NCBI GenBank assembly: GCA_028015205.1
Contig: CM051514.1
Span: 48,376,150 to 48,440,149 of the forward strand
DNA from: Mytilisepta virgata
Lineage: Eukaryota > Mollusca > Bivalvia > Mytilida > Mytilidae
Length of the DNA: 64,000 nt
Reading direction: 5' to 3'
Made by a program: the position numbers and the translations under genes. Every line of letters begins with the position of its first letter. Position 1 is the stretch's first letter. Of this stretch, positions 34,165-46,600 are shown piece by piece. The notes beneath the pieces are model-generated. The model saw only the letters and a list, made by a program, of their open reading frames with translations. It searched no databases and was not told where the DNA came from.

Positions 34165-34570
34165 TTTATCCCCTCGCCAACAAAACTGCGAAGGGATATA
34201 GTAAAGCTACCGTCGGTCCGTAACACCCTTGTGAACACTCTAGACTCAACATCTTTCAAGGGATTCTCACCAAACTTGGCACATACTATGTCCTTATAAA
34301 TAGCTAGAACCATATTTATTTTCAATATCATAGATCAAAGGTCAAGGTCATTGTGAAACTTGTAAATTATTTATACCCTTGTAAACACTCTAGACTCAAC
34401 ATCCTTCAGTCGATTTGTTTACCAAACAGCACATTCTTAGTCCTTACGAATATCTAGAACCCTATTTATTTTCAAGGTCAAAGGTCAATGGTCAAGGTTA
34501 CAATGGAACTTATAAATTAATTACACCCTTATTAACATCCTTCAATGGATTTTGACCAAACTCTATACAA
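34165..34570. repeat. Dispersed repeat with AGGTCA motifs, copy 2
   Basis: Same as 8815-9230, including TCAAGGTCA (34340-34348) and a duplicated internal sub-block. Confidence 0.6.
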
Positions 34571-35138
34571 AATTTAAATCTATCAAGATCTAAAAGCCTA
34601 AAGATTTTGATGGGATGGTCATGAGTTCAATGACAAGGGTACTGTGGGTATTAGTCTTTTTGATGTGATACATCTGTGTGACTTTACCTAGCAGTACTGG
34701 TACATGTATATTGTTTGGCCTTAAGCTACTCCAACTGAGGAGGCGTAAATCGACGAAATGTGCACTTGATCAGAATTGGTTTCATAAAATATCAACTTTT
34801 TCAAAAAATATTTGGACATTCTAAAGTTTTGGTCACATGGTTATTCAAGAAATGCACGAAATTTGAAATTGGAGTTTAAGCATTGAAATCGAACAATGGG
34901 ATAAAGAAAATGTCCTAAATTAGCCAGTAATCTTGGAGTTTTTATTCTTAAAACTACAAAGTAATAATACATAACAAAATATCTACAGTTCATTATATAA
35001 TAATTTCCCAATATTCATTATGAAAAAAAAACGCCAAAATATTATCATCAAAGGAGTACTTTCCCGGAAGGTTGTATAATGTTATTAAATGTTAAAAGTA
35101 CACAGGCGGCTAATTAAATTTATCAAGTGAGTCGACCT

Positions 35139-36379
35139 CTATTCAAATGCTGCAAGAGATTTAACATCATTAATGCTGGACACCAAATTTCTTTTCTTGA
35201 ACTCTGTCAGTGCTTTATACCTGCAGAAATTAATTAATTTTGTCCGGGTTACGAATCCGAGACTTTTGTTTTCATACCAACTCCTTCTGTCGGTTCCGGC
35301 ATTTATTCCAAAAATACTCTTCCTCTTTTTCCTGGTAAGAAGGGTGCGAGCTATTGTGAAGTCGAGTGTGTACAGACATGTAACGGCATCTACGGAGTTA
35401 CCAGATTTTGAAATGGCAGCCATTCCAAAATGTACTTTTCCAGAATTCAAATCTTCTCCAAATGTAAACTCATAGATTTTCACGTCAACATCCTGGCAGA
35501 ATCTAATGCCACATATTTTATTGTAGATGTTAACGCCATTAATTTTAAATCTATCACTAATTTTGTTCAACAAAGGGTCTAACTGCTGTAGTTCATACCC
35601 GTGAAACTCATTTACGTCACAATCTTCCTTCCATTTTGTAAAGTATTCTCCTTGTAACTTCTCTTGTAACTCTTTGGCGTCTTGTACAGATATCCTGACA
35701 GCAGACATAGCAGAATCGATTCTCTTTGATGTATTTGTACCGGAACAAATACCCGAGCTTCCATAATCTATATTATGAAAATATCTAGGTGCTGCTTTAG
35801 GGTCTACCTGAAAACCTGTAAAAGGTAAAAAACTTGTAATTTAATTGAACGGTTTTGGCTGTTTCTTTCTGCAGGACTATCTCGTGTTACAACTTTCTAC
35901 ACTATATGAACTTTTGAAAATTTGTAGTGGATCGAGTAAATAGGACTGCATTGACGTAGGATTGCAAAATGTTTTTTATAGAACGTGTACTGGCAATCTA
36001 TAACAAAGTGATGAGGAAGTTGAATCACAGAATTTTTAATCATGTTTGCTATATGCCTTTGCTATAATTTTTTTTTGTAGAGTTGCGATGCTGATAACAG
36101 ATTCGTGATTTTTGACACTGTTACTTTGTTTTAACTGTTACTGTTGATATTAAGAGTCCCGTATAAAGGAGAAGGTATGATTTCAGCCATTATTTGGCCC
36201 CATCTTACATGAAAAAATAAAATTTAGATTTCAGATTCGAAATTTTGTTGAATTAGTTTTGTTTCTTTTTGTTTTTTGAACCTTTTTATTTTTTCTATCG
36301 TTTTTATATGTAAGTACTAACACTAAAAATACCTTCTTGGGTTCTGTCATAGTGAGTTGAACTTTGACCCATCTTGATT
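35139..36379 (-). CDS. Family B gene, cassette 2 (intact, 238 aa)
   Basis: Coding exons predicted at 36379-36333 (ATG 36372, MGQSSTHYDRTQE) and 35815-35139, with the same phase-1 junction as cassette 1. The protein differs from the cassette 1 copy by a few residues (for example AKELQEK for AKQLQEK, and TKLINF for TQLVNF), so both have been kept open. The N-terminal MGQSST again fits myristoylation. A predicted 5' untranslated exon ends at donor GTAAGT (36908-36903). No element interrupts the promoter here, unlike cassette 1. Function unknown; paralogous to Family A through its core. Confidence 0.75.
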
Positions 36380-36902
36380 CTGAAATTAAGAACTTTAAAT
36401 ATGATTATAATTTTTGATATGTAAAACTATAAGTGTTTAACTACTGTATGAATTCTAAATTATGACCAGGTATTGCAACCTTTGATTTTCTAGGGAACAA
36501 AGACGCCAATTCGGATAGTGAGAAAAAACACTAAAAAGATACACTTTTACTAAAAGAATAGTAACAGATAAGCCCAAAATTTGAAACGCAAATAAGGAAA
36601 AACTAAGGTAAACTAAGGTAAACATGTCCTGCTCCGTACAAAGCATTCGAAACATAAAAACTTAATTCAGGGAAATGTCCAATCCGCCCTGTGAGTAAGA
36701 AACTGCGTAATGGTCAATCAAATCTGGTTTCGGACATTTTCATTTTCCGTTTGTCCTTCAAAACGCACAAGGTCGCATGCTTCATGAAGGTAATGACTTA
36801 CTTCCGATAAATTTGCTGAGTTTATGAACTGCAAATTACAGTCCTTAAAGATTGATAAAATATGTTTTACTTTTCAATGAAAATTAATTAGAAATTAAGT
36901 CA

Positions 36903-36958
36903 ACTTACACTATCGTGACTTCCGGTATAAGTTTGAAATTTGAACGTAAAAACTGTAT
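36903..36958 (-). promoter_or_regulatory. Predicted Family B 5' exon/promoter and empty retrotransposon site
   Basis: ACCGGAAGT on the minus strand (36926-36918) next to the donor GTAAGT. Bases 36956-36958 (TAT in 'actgtatatttataaag') are the unoccupied equivalent of the cassette 1 retrotransposon target. Confidence 0.6.
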
Positions 36959-37107
36959 ATTTATAAAGTCCATTTATTTTTAGTCGTTTTGCAATTTGAA
37001 AATTTTCTGTCTTAATATAGACATATTGTTATGCTAATAAGCATTTAACTCACAAGGTTTTTATATGTAACATTTAGTTATTTTCAAATAAATATATCAT
37101 TTATTTT

Positions 37108-40100
37108 TAGTTCAAATAGCTGTTTTACACTTCTTACATGCCAAGAACACAAAGTAAATTTTGTTCTAAGCCAAACGTACTTTATAAATAAAATACAACA
37201 TCTATATTTCGCTATTCGGCAATGCGTAAATTCCATTTTTCTAAATTTAGATTTTATTTCTAATAATGTCACTTATATGGTAAAAAAAGTTTAAAAACCT
37301 GTTACCCAAGGAGGAAAAACCACCGGTAAATCTTTATTACTTGCTTTTTAAATAATCAATGAACAAAATATTTGTTAAAAAATATATTTTACCGTTCTAA
37401 ATTTCTCTAAATAACAATTACACTGGATGAGTAATAGCTCATTTGTTTCCCTCCGTTGGTAACGGCTGCATGTGTTTTAATTTTAGCACCATTTTTATCT
37501 CATTTACATACCATAAAATATCTAAATTTAGGAAATAATATCCAAGCATTGCAGAGCAGTTAAAAATGGAGTTGCATTTGATATTTACAAAGAATACCTG
37601 TTCTCCATCAAAGTTTACTCTAGAAATTTGAAAAAGAGATACCAGCTATTTTACGTGAGTTCATTTTGTTATTTATTTACAATTAAGTAGACCTAATTTT
37701 TGTTTATATATTGAAATTTCTTTACACTTGTGTGTACTATAACTGATTATAAAACGCTGAGGGCAAGTTTATCCAGCTGAAAACATTGATAATTAAAATT
37801 AATAACTTTGGTATCAGGTATATATAGCTGTGTCGTTACACAAAAAATCTTTCTTTTGAAAAAGCACTATACAGAACGTGCATGAATATTTGTAATCAAC
37901 TGACTCTAGCTAGTAGGATATTTATTTAACGATGCACTGAGCAAATTGAAGGTAAATAGTTCGCCAAAGCTTATTTTACTTTACTATTTGGTCTTATGGG
38001 AAAGCTAACGTAAAGACTTTCTTGTCTTTAACCAACTAGAACCAAGCTTCGCTTTGCAATCAAGTTCATTATCAAATACAAAGATTACATGTAACAGAGG
38101 AATCCATTATACAATTTACTTAGGCACTTCCCGACTGAAATAATTGAGCAAGTTGGAATCAAACGTCACATCAATGGTTCTTTTCTGGGCAAACGAAATC
38201 CAGGTGAGCAATACAGACTCCTTGAATCCTCTAATTATACACATATAAAGTTTAGGAATGGAATTTATTATTGTTGCCAAACAATTGTTATACGATGTTG
38301 AAAGAAAATTACATAGACCGTAAAGCAGCTACCATGTGCGCTGACATTGACACTATGACGTCAGAAAAAGATTTTGAAACGACGATGTGTTACGTTTAAA
38401 TAAATTCTGTTCGGACAACGGGTAACACAAGACCCTAAAATGACAACACATTCATCCTCATCTATTCATATTCTGATTTGGATCGTGTCTATTGCAGTTA
38501 TTACGTGAAGAAAATCCAAAGAAATCGAGCCCTTAATTTTGGTAGCATAGATGTGTTTATCGATAAACTGTACATCAGCACTTGAAATGCGATGCCTACT
38601 ACAAAGCATGATTAATTCATTTCAACGAAATAAACTCTCGCCCTGATTTGCATGAAATACTTGCCAAAGGACGTTAACAAATATTCCAATTATCCATTCA
38701 CCCAAAATTACCTTTCAGTATAGATAACGTATTATCTGCGATATGCAATCTTCTTTTAGCACTGTATCAGCGGTTTTAAACTGAAAGATCCTTAAGCCTA
38801 TTTTACAAAAGCCATCGTCAGTTGATTAAGCATATTCATGCATGAGTTATGTACAGTCTTTTTTCCGGGGAGCAAAATATTTTGTCTAACGACAGAGTTA
38901 CAAAGTTAATTTTCAGATGGTAACATTTGAGAGTCAATTTTACGCTTATCTGGATATTAGCGGTCTGCAAACAAATGCATTTTTTCATTTATAGTAATAA
39001 GCAAGTGTATTCTAATTTCGATGCATATTTTAGCAATAATTGTTAATTAATAAAAACTCACGTAAATAGCTGTTTTCTTTTTTACACTTCTTACATGCCA
39101 AGAACACAAAGTAAATTTGGTCCTGAGCCAAACGTACTTTATAAATAAAATACAACATCTATATTTTGCTATTCGGCAATGCGTAAATTCCATTTTTTTA
39201 AATTTAGATTTTATTTCTAATAATATTACTTATATGGTAAAAAAAAATTTTAAAAACCTGTTACCGAAGGAGGAAAAACCACAGGTAAATCTTTATTACT
39301 TGCTTTTTTAATAATCAATGAACAAAATATTTGTTAAAAAATATATTTTACCGTTCTAAATTTCTCTAAATAACAATTACACTGGATGAGTAATAGCTCA
39401 TTTGTTTCCCTCCGTTGGTAACGGCTACATGTGTTTTAATTTTAGCACCATTTTTATCTCATTTACATACCATAAAATTTCTAAATTTAGAAAATAATAT
39501 CCAAGCATTGCAGAGCAGTTAAAAATAGAGTTGCATTTGATATTTACAAAGAATACATGTTTTCCATCAAAGTTTACTCTAGAAATTTGAAAAAGAGATA
39601 CCAGCTATTTTACGTGAGTTCATTTTGTTATTTATTTACAATTAAGTAGACCTAATTTTTGTTTATTTATTGAAATTTCTATACACTTGTGTCTTCTATA
39701 ACTGATTATAAACGCTGAGGGAAAGTTTACCCAGCTGCAAACATTGATAATTAAAATTTATCTTTTTACAAAAAAACTTTGGAAACTAAGGTATCAGATA
39801 AATATAGCTGTGTCGTTACACTAAAAATCTTCCTTTGGGAAAAGCACTATACAGAACTTGCATGAATGTCTGTAATCAACTGACTCTAGCTAGTAGGATA
39901 TTTACTTAACGATCCACTGAGCAAATTGAAGGTAAATAGTTCGCCAAAACTTATTTTAGTTTAACATTTGGTCCTATGTGATAGCTAACGTAAGGACTTT
40001 CTTGTCTGTAACCGACTAGAACCAAGCTTCGCTTTGCAATCAAGATCATTATCAAATACAAAGATTACATGTAACAGAGGAATCGATTATAAAATTTACT

Positions 40101-42765
40101 TAGGCACTTTCCGTCTGAAATAATTGAGCAAGTTGGAATCAAACGTCACATCAATGGTTCTTTTCTGGGCAAACGAAATCCAGGTGAGCAATATAGATTC
40201 CTTGAATCCTCTAATTATACACATATAAAGTTTAGGAATGGAAATTATTATTGTTGCCAAACAATTGTTATACGATGTTGAAAGAAAATTACATAGACCG
40301 TAAAGCAGCTACCATGTGCGCTGACATTGACACTATGACGTCAGAAAAAGATTTTAAAACGACGACGGGTTACGTTTAAATAAATTCTGTTCGGACAACG
40401 GGTAACACAAGACCCTAAAATGACAGCACATTCATCCTCATCCATTCATATTCTGATTTGGATCGTGTCTATTGCAGTTATTACGTGAAGACAATCCAAA
40501 GAAATCGAGCCCTTAATTTTGGTAGCATAGATGTGTTTATGGATAAACTGTACATTAGCACTTGAAAATGCGATGCCTACTACAAAGCATGATTAATTCA
40601 TATCAACGAAATAAGCTCTCGACCTGATTTGCATGAAATATTTGCCAAAGGACGTTAACAAATATTCCAATTATCCATTCACCCAAAATTACCTTTCTCT
40701 ATATATAACATATTATCTGCGGTATGCAATCTTCTTTTAGCACTGTCTCAGCGGTTTTAAACAGAAAGATCCTTAGGTCTATTTTAAAACCGCCATCTTC
40801 AGTTGATTAAGCATATTCATGCATGAGTTATGTACAGTCTTTTTTCCGGGGAGCAAAATATTTTGTCTAACGGCAGAGTTTACAAAGTTAATTTTCAGAT
40901 GGTAACATTTAAGAATCAATTTTACGCTTATCTGGATATTAGCGGTCTGCAAACAAAGGCATTGTAGTAATAAGTAAGTGTAAACCAATTTCGATGCATA
41001 TTTTAGCAATAATTGTGAATTAATAAAAACTCACGTAAATAGCTGGTTTCTTTTTTACACTTCTTGCATGCCAAGAATACAAAGTAAATTTGGTTCTGAG
41101 CCAAACTTACTTTACAAATAAAATACATCTATATTTTGCTATTCGGCAATGCGTAAATTCCATTTTTCTAAATTTAGATTTTATTTCTAATAATGTTATA
41201 TGGTAAAAAAAAGTTTAAAAACCTGTTACCCAAGAAGGAAAAACCACTGGTAAATCTTTATTACTTGCGTTTTTAATAATCAATGAACAAAATATTTGTT
41301 AAAAAATATATTTTACCGTTCTAAATTTCTCTAAATAACAATTACACTGGATGAGTAATACCTCATTTGTTTCCCTCCGTTGGTAACTGCTACATGTATT
41401 TTAATTTTAGCACCATTTTTATCACATTTACATATCAAAAAATATCTAAATTTAGAAAATAATATCCAGCATTGCAGAGCAGTTACAAATAGAGTTGCAT
41501 TTGATATTTATAAAGAATACTTGTTTTCCGTTAAAGTTTACTCTAGAAATTTGAAAAAGAGATACCAGCTATTTTACGTGAGTTTTGTTATTTATTTACA
41601 ATTAAGTAGACCTAATTTTTGTTTATATATTGAAATTTCTATACACTTATGTATTCTATAACTGATTATAAAACGCTGAGGGCAAGTTCATCCAGCTTAA
41701 AACATTGATAATTAAAATTAATAACTTTGGAAACTAAGGTATCATGTATATATAGCTGTGTCGTTACACTAAAAATCTTTCTTTTGAAAAAGCACTATAC
41801 AGAACGTGCATGCATAAATATCTGTAATCAACTGACTCTAGTTAGTAGGACATTTACTTAATTATCCACTGAGCAAATTGAAGGTAAATAGTTCGCCAAA
41901 GCTTATATTAGTTTAACATTTGGTCTTATGGGAAAGCTAACGTAAAGACCTTCTTCTGTGTAACCAACTAGAACCAAGCTTTGCTTTCCAATTAAGATCA
42001 TTATCAAATACAAAGATTACATGTAACAGAGGAATCCATTATAAAATTTACTTAGGCACTTCCCGTCTGAAATCATTGAGCAAGTTTGAATCAAACGTCA
42101 CAGCAATAGTTCTTTTCTGGGCAAACGAAATCCAGGTGAGCAATACAGACTCCTCAAATCCTCTAATTATACATATATAAAGTTTAGGAATGGAATTTAT
42201 TATTGTTGCTAAACAATTATATACGATGTTGAAAGAAAATTACATAGAACGTGATGCAGCTACCATGTGCCATGACATTGACACTATGACGTCAAAAAAA
42301 GATTTTAAATCCACGAGGGGTTACGTTTGAATAAATTCTGTTCGGGCAACGGGTAACACAAGACCCTAAAATGATGTCCAAAGTCCATATGTACCTTCCG
42401 TCAAACGTTTAATACAAATACAGATAATAAGTTATAGAGAAAATAGTTTTTGAGGTTATTATGTAGACACATGCAACAATTAGGGATAAATTTAATCAAC
42501 TTAAACTGTATAATTTATGTACCAGTCATATATCTACGAAATGTGCACATCTTGTGCGTTAAGTTTGGTATCAAACAATTTGATATGCATGTATAAATAT
42601 ATACTTTTTGTAGTAATTTTGTAACTTCTAAATATAAAGACATTGTTATGCTGATGAGCATTTAATTCACAAGTTTTTGATAAATATGAAACCTGGGGCC
42701 CACAAGGGTAGAGTTTCGAAAATTGTAAATTTAAGCTTGTGTCCCAAATTTATGTTTCATTACTT
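37108..42765. repeat. Tandem array of the 2-kb unit, second array
   Basis: About two and three-quarter units. The landmark 'cattcatcctcat' recurs at about 38450 and 40431 (spacing 1.98 kb), 'agagataccagctattttac' at about 37637, 39594 and 41558, and the TGACGTCA-bearing block at about 38355, 40335 and 42285 (here 'tgacgtcaaaa'). The right end (42370-42765) matches 24480-24905, which leads into the Family A upstream region. Minus-strand frames starting with 'FFPGKKTVH'-type text are by-products of the repeat. Confidence 0.85.
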
Positions 42766-43673
42766 ACAGTATTGTCAAACATCCTTTGTAGATGCGCACT
42801 AAGGTTTTAGAATATTTATTTTCAAAACTTGGGCCAACAAGAGTCGTGTTTTCAATTGTGAATTTAAGTTTGTCACATAAACTCCTTTTTTTATTTTTCA
42901 CAGGTTGTTGATACAGAAAAAGTTTTCAGAATTTTGATTTTCAAATTCGCGGGTATTCCGGGATTGTTTCTCCATATTCAAGAGCCATATTTTTTCAAAA
43001 CCTGTTTGATCGCAGATTAATTTTAATTCCTTCCCCAACATTATTTCAATCAATATTCAAATTTTTGTATCCTAAATATATCCCAAATCGCAGGTTATAG
43101 TTTTGTACATTCTAGGACTATCCTGAATATCTCTTTATTTAAAATATTTCAGGTCGTTCTCTATGTTTATTTCGTTTAAGGATTATCGATGGGTCATTGT
43201 TGACCTTTGTGGTTATACTTTTTATTATTATTATCATTATTATTTCACAGTTAACCTACATGTGCAGCCTGCCAAAAGTTCATCCAGTCTTCTGACAAGT
43301 AGCTTAGTAACATTTAACAGTCCAATACTCTGGCAAATATTGATACGACAACCTTCTTTTGAACGCACAAAAGCTCTTTTTGCCAGCCTTCTCAATCGCC
43401 CACCCGTCTCTAGAATCATCGTAACCAAATACTAAGTTACGAAAGATGGAGAATATTCGAGTCTGAAAAAGGTGGAAACGTAAATTCGTAATGTTAACTT
43501 ATGTATTTATTCAATAAAGATAATAATGCTACCACCTTAAATACAGACCTCCAATCTTTAACTTTTTGCATGAGCTGGTAATGCTTAAATAATACAAACA
43601 TATGTATGTATATGTAGAAGAATAAGAATGTAAGAATATTAATCATTTTTTGTTGACTTACTTCTTTCAGAAA

Positions 43674-46600
43674 ATGTCGCTTATACCATACGAAAGACAA
43701 AATGACAATAAAGAGTCAGAAGAAGAAAATATCAAGATTTCCACTTCAAAACTGGAAAATATCATTAAGAAAGCATACGAGAAGGGAAGGAAAGAGAGCA
43801 ACTTGAAGAAAAAACGAAAAATCAACATATCGTTAGATAGCAGTGATTCTGACGACACTGACATCTCTGATGGAGAGATTCCAAGTAAGGGTTTATTTAA
43901 ATTTTTTGAGGGAAAGTGTCGTAAGGAAGAGATCTGGAAAGCTAGAAATTTTTATAAATGATATTAGAGACTATATTTTTATTTTTGGCGATATTTAGAC
44001 GTTCAACTTTTTATTAAAAGTATAGAGAGTTATCAGCCCTAAATTATTTTTCACCACATGTTGGTACCATTTCACCCATATCTTACGAGCATAATTACTT
44101 GTCAGTTAAACTAGAATCTGTATATGACTGGAGAGTAATTTTTATTTTAAGATGTATTTGTGAAAAGTGCTATACTGACCTTCACATCTTGGTCATTTCA
44201 CTTCGGTTTTTTTCTTTTAGGGGACAAAAGACGTAAATCAGGTTCTTCAAATAATGCACCGGCCGTTATGGAGGAATACGATGCTGCCGAGGCTATTAAA
44301 AGAGGATTGTACAGCGTTAAGGTGAATAACGTCATTACCTAGATGCATGTAGATCTTTCATTATATATATCATTTCCTGTTCCCACTGTTGTAACCTTTC
44401 ATAAACCTTCAACGATTGGTGACTTCCACCGGATTTGAATTAACTTCACGACGATTGCCATATACGGAGCAGGAACTGTCTTCCCTTCCGGAGCACCTTG
44501 GTTCACTCCGGGTTTTTATAGGAGTTTGTGTTGTTCATTGATTTTGAGTTTTCAGTGTTTATTTGTTGTGCTTGTGGTTGTTCATTTGTCTTCCCGGGTT
44601 TGTCCAATGGGCAACGTTTTTTTATTTGTTCCTTAGGTATATTTTTCCTCTTTGTCCATTGTACAAAAATGGAATTGTTTCCCATATATACAAATATAAC
44701 GTACATGAACTTTTTGTTAAAGAAAGCAATAAAGAAATATTTGTAGATAAAATTTAATAACAAAACGGAACTCCAAGGGAAATTCCACAATAAAAATCCT
44801 ACAAACTGGCAAAAACCAGGAACGACTGAGCCTTCATATAAAAATTATTTAGATCAGAAATAAAGAGCTGTTAAGATATCCGTCACGTATGTGTGAACTT
44901 CGTATCAATACTTTGATATATTTTAACTTAATCATTTTTGTTGAATAATCATTTTCGGATTGGGTGGTGAAGATTGGGTTCATATATGCGTTTTATTTTG
45001 GTGATTTTGATTTTCATATTTGTATCCAGGTATGCAGGTACGATGCAAATCAAGTAGAACGTGAACTACAAGGGGAGTTGTTCGACAAATATCATGAATC
45101 TTGTGATGTAACGAAAAATACAAAGATTCCAGTCGAAAATTTAACAGGATATCTAGATCATTTGAGAGATACCTGTGAAGGTAAGCTTCAAATAAAATGT
45201 GCTATGATATTTTTTGTCAATAATTTAAACGGTAGTAGTATATGGGGACAGGCAAATTATTATTTGTGGTGGTGGTGTGGTGGAGGATCATGAGGAGGAT
45301 CCTCCGGAAGTGACGTCAACCGGAAATGACATCACAGGAAGTGACGTGACCGGAGGTTACACTCCACAAATTAATATTACTATTTTCTATGTGAAATGAG
45401 CTAACAAATGTCATGGTCTTGTGCCATCTTCAGAGTAAATAATACCCATATACATATATATATTTTCTGAAAGGCCAATATGTTAGCATTGTTTCAAGTC
45501 TAACCGGAAGCGGAAGTCACGTGTCGGGAACCGGAAATGGTTTTTGCACGCATGCACAACCGGAAGTAGTGTGTTTTCCCACCATTTGTTTACGGAAGTG
45601 ACGTAAGTCACGTGCCAGGACTCGGATGTGTGATCTGCGCATGCGAAACCAGAAGTACTCGGAAGTGGTTGGCGCATGTGCAACCGGAAGTGATGGATTT
45701 TCCCCATGATTTCTTTACGGAAGTGAAGTAAGTCACGGACCCGGAAGTGCCATGCTTGACCAGAATTAAGATTGAATTATCTCCCTTCGGTCGTCTCTGG
45801 ATCTTTCATCGGTCTGTATAGGTAAGGGTCTCGCATCGAGCCTCTGATACTCTCACTGTTATGTCGAAGTCCGAGAGTAATCGAAGTACACTATAAGATT
45901 ATCTCCCCCTTATCATGCTCTTTTCATTTGTGGGTGTTTTCTGTGAGGACCAAAGGTAGGATTGGATTAGGTCCCCTTACCTCCAGGTGATACTGTCACC
46001 ATTAGACCAATGGAGGGATGTCATTAGCAACCGCCCTAGCCACGGCGGTCCATTTCATTGCTTTATGATGCACTTCGTTTCTGGGGCCTCGGTGGCCGAG
46101 TGGTCTAGGTAGTTCGTCATGACTACTAATGATCAATAGCCTGTCAACGCTGGAGTTGTGGGTTCGAATCTCACCTGTGGCGGGGTGTGTTCGGCTCCAA
46201 TCTTAATTGACAAGGATTGCCAATTTTCCTACCGAAGGTGGTTCTCTCCGGGTAATCCGGCTTACTTCACCAATAAAAACTGACCGCCGCGAAATGGCCA
46301 AAATGTGCTGAAAACGGCGTTAAACCCCAACTAAACAAACAGACAAACAAACACTTTGTTTCTCTTCTCTTGCTCCATGCCGCTCTTTGCTGCTCGTCGC
46401 TACTCATGACCTTACTCGCGTGCTCATTTCGGTAATGCTGGTTGTTGCTGTTCGTCATCCTGCTCATCTCTTGCTCATCGCTGTTTTTCTCTTGCTCTTT
46501 GCTGCTCATCGCTACTCAGGACCTTACTCGCATGCTCATTTTTCGTCCTGCTGCTTGTTGCTGTTCGTCATTGCTGCTCTTCTCTTGCTCATCGCTGTTT

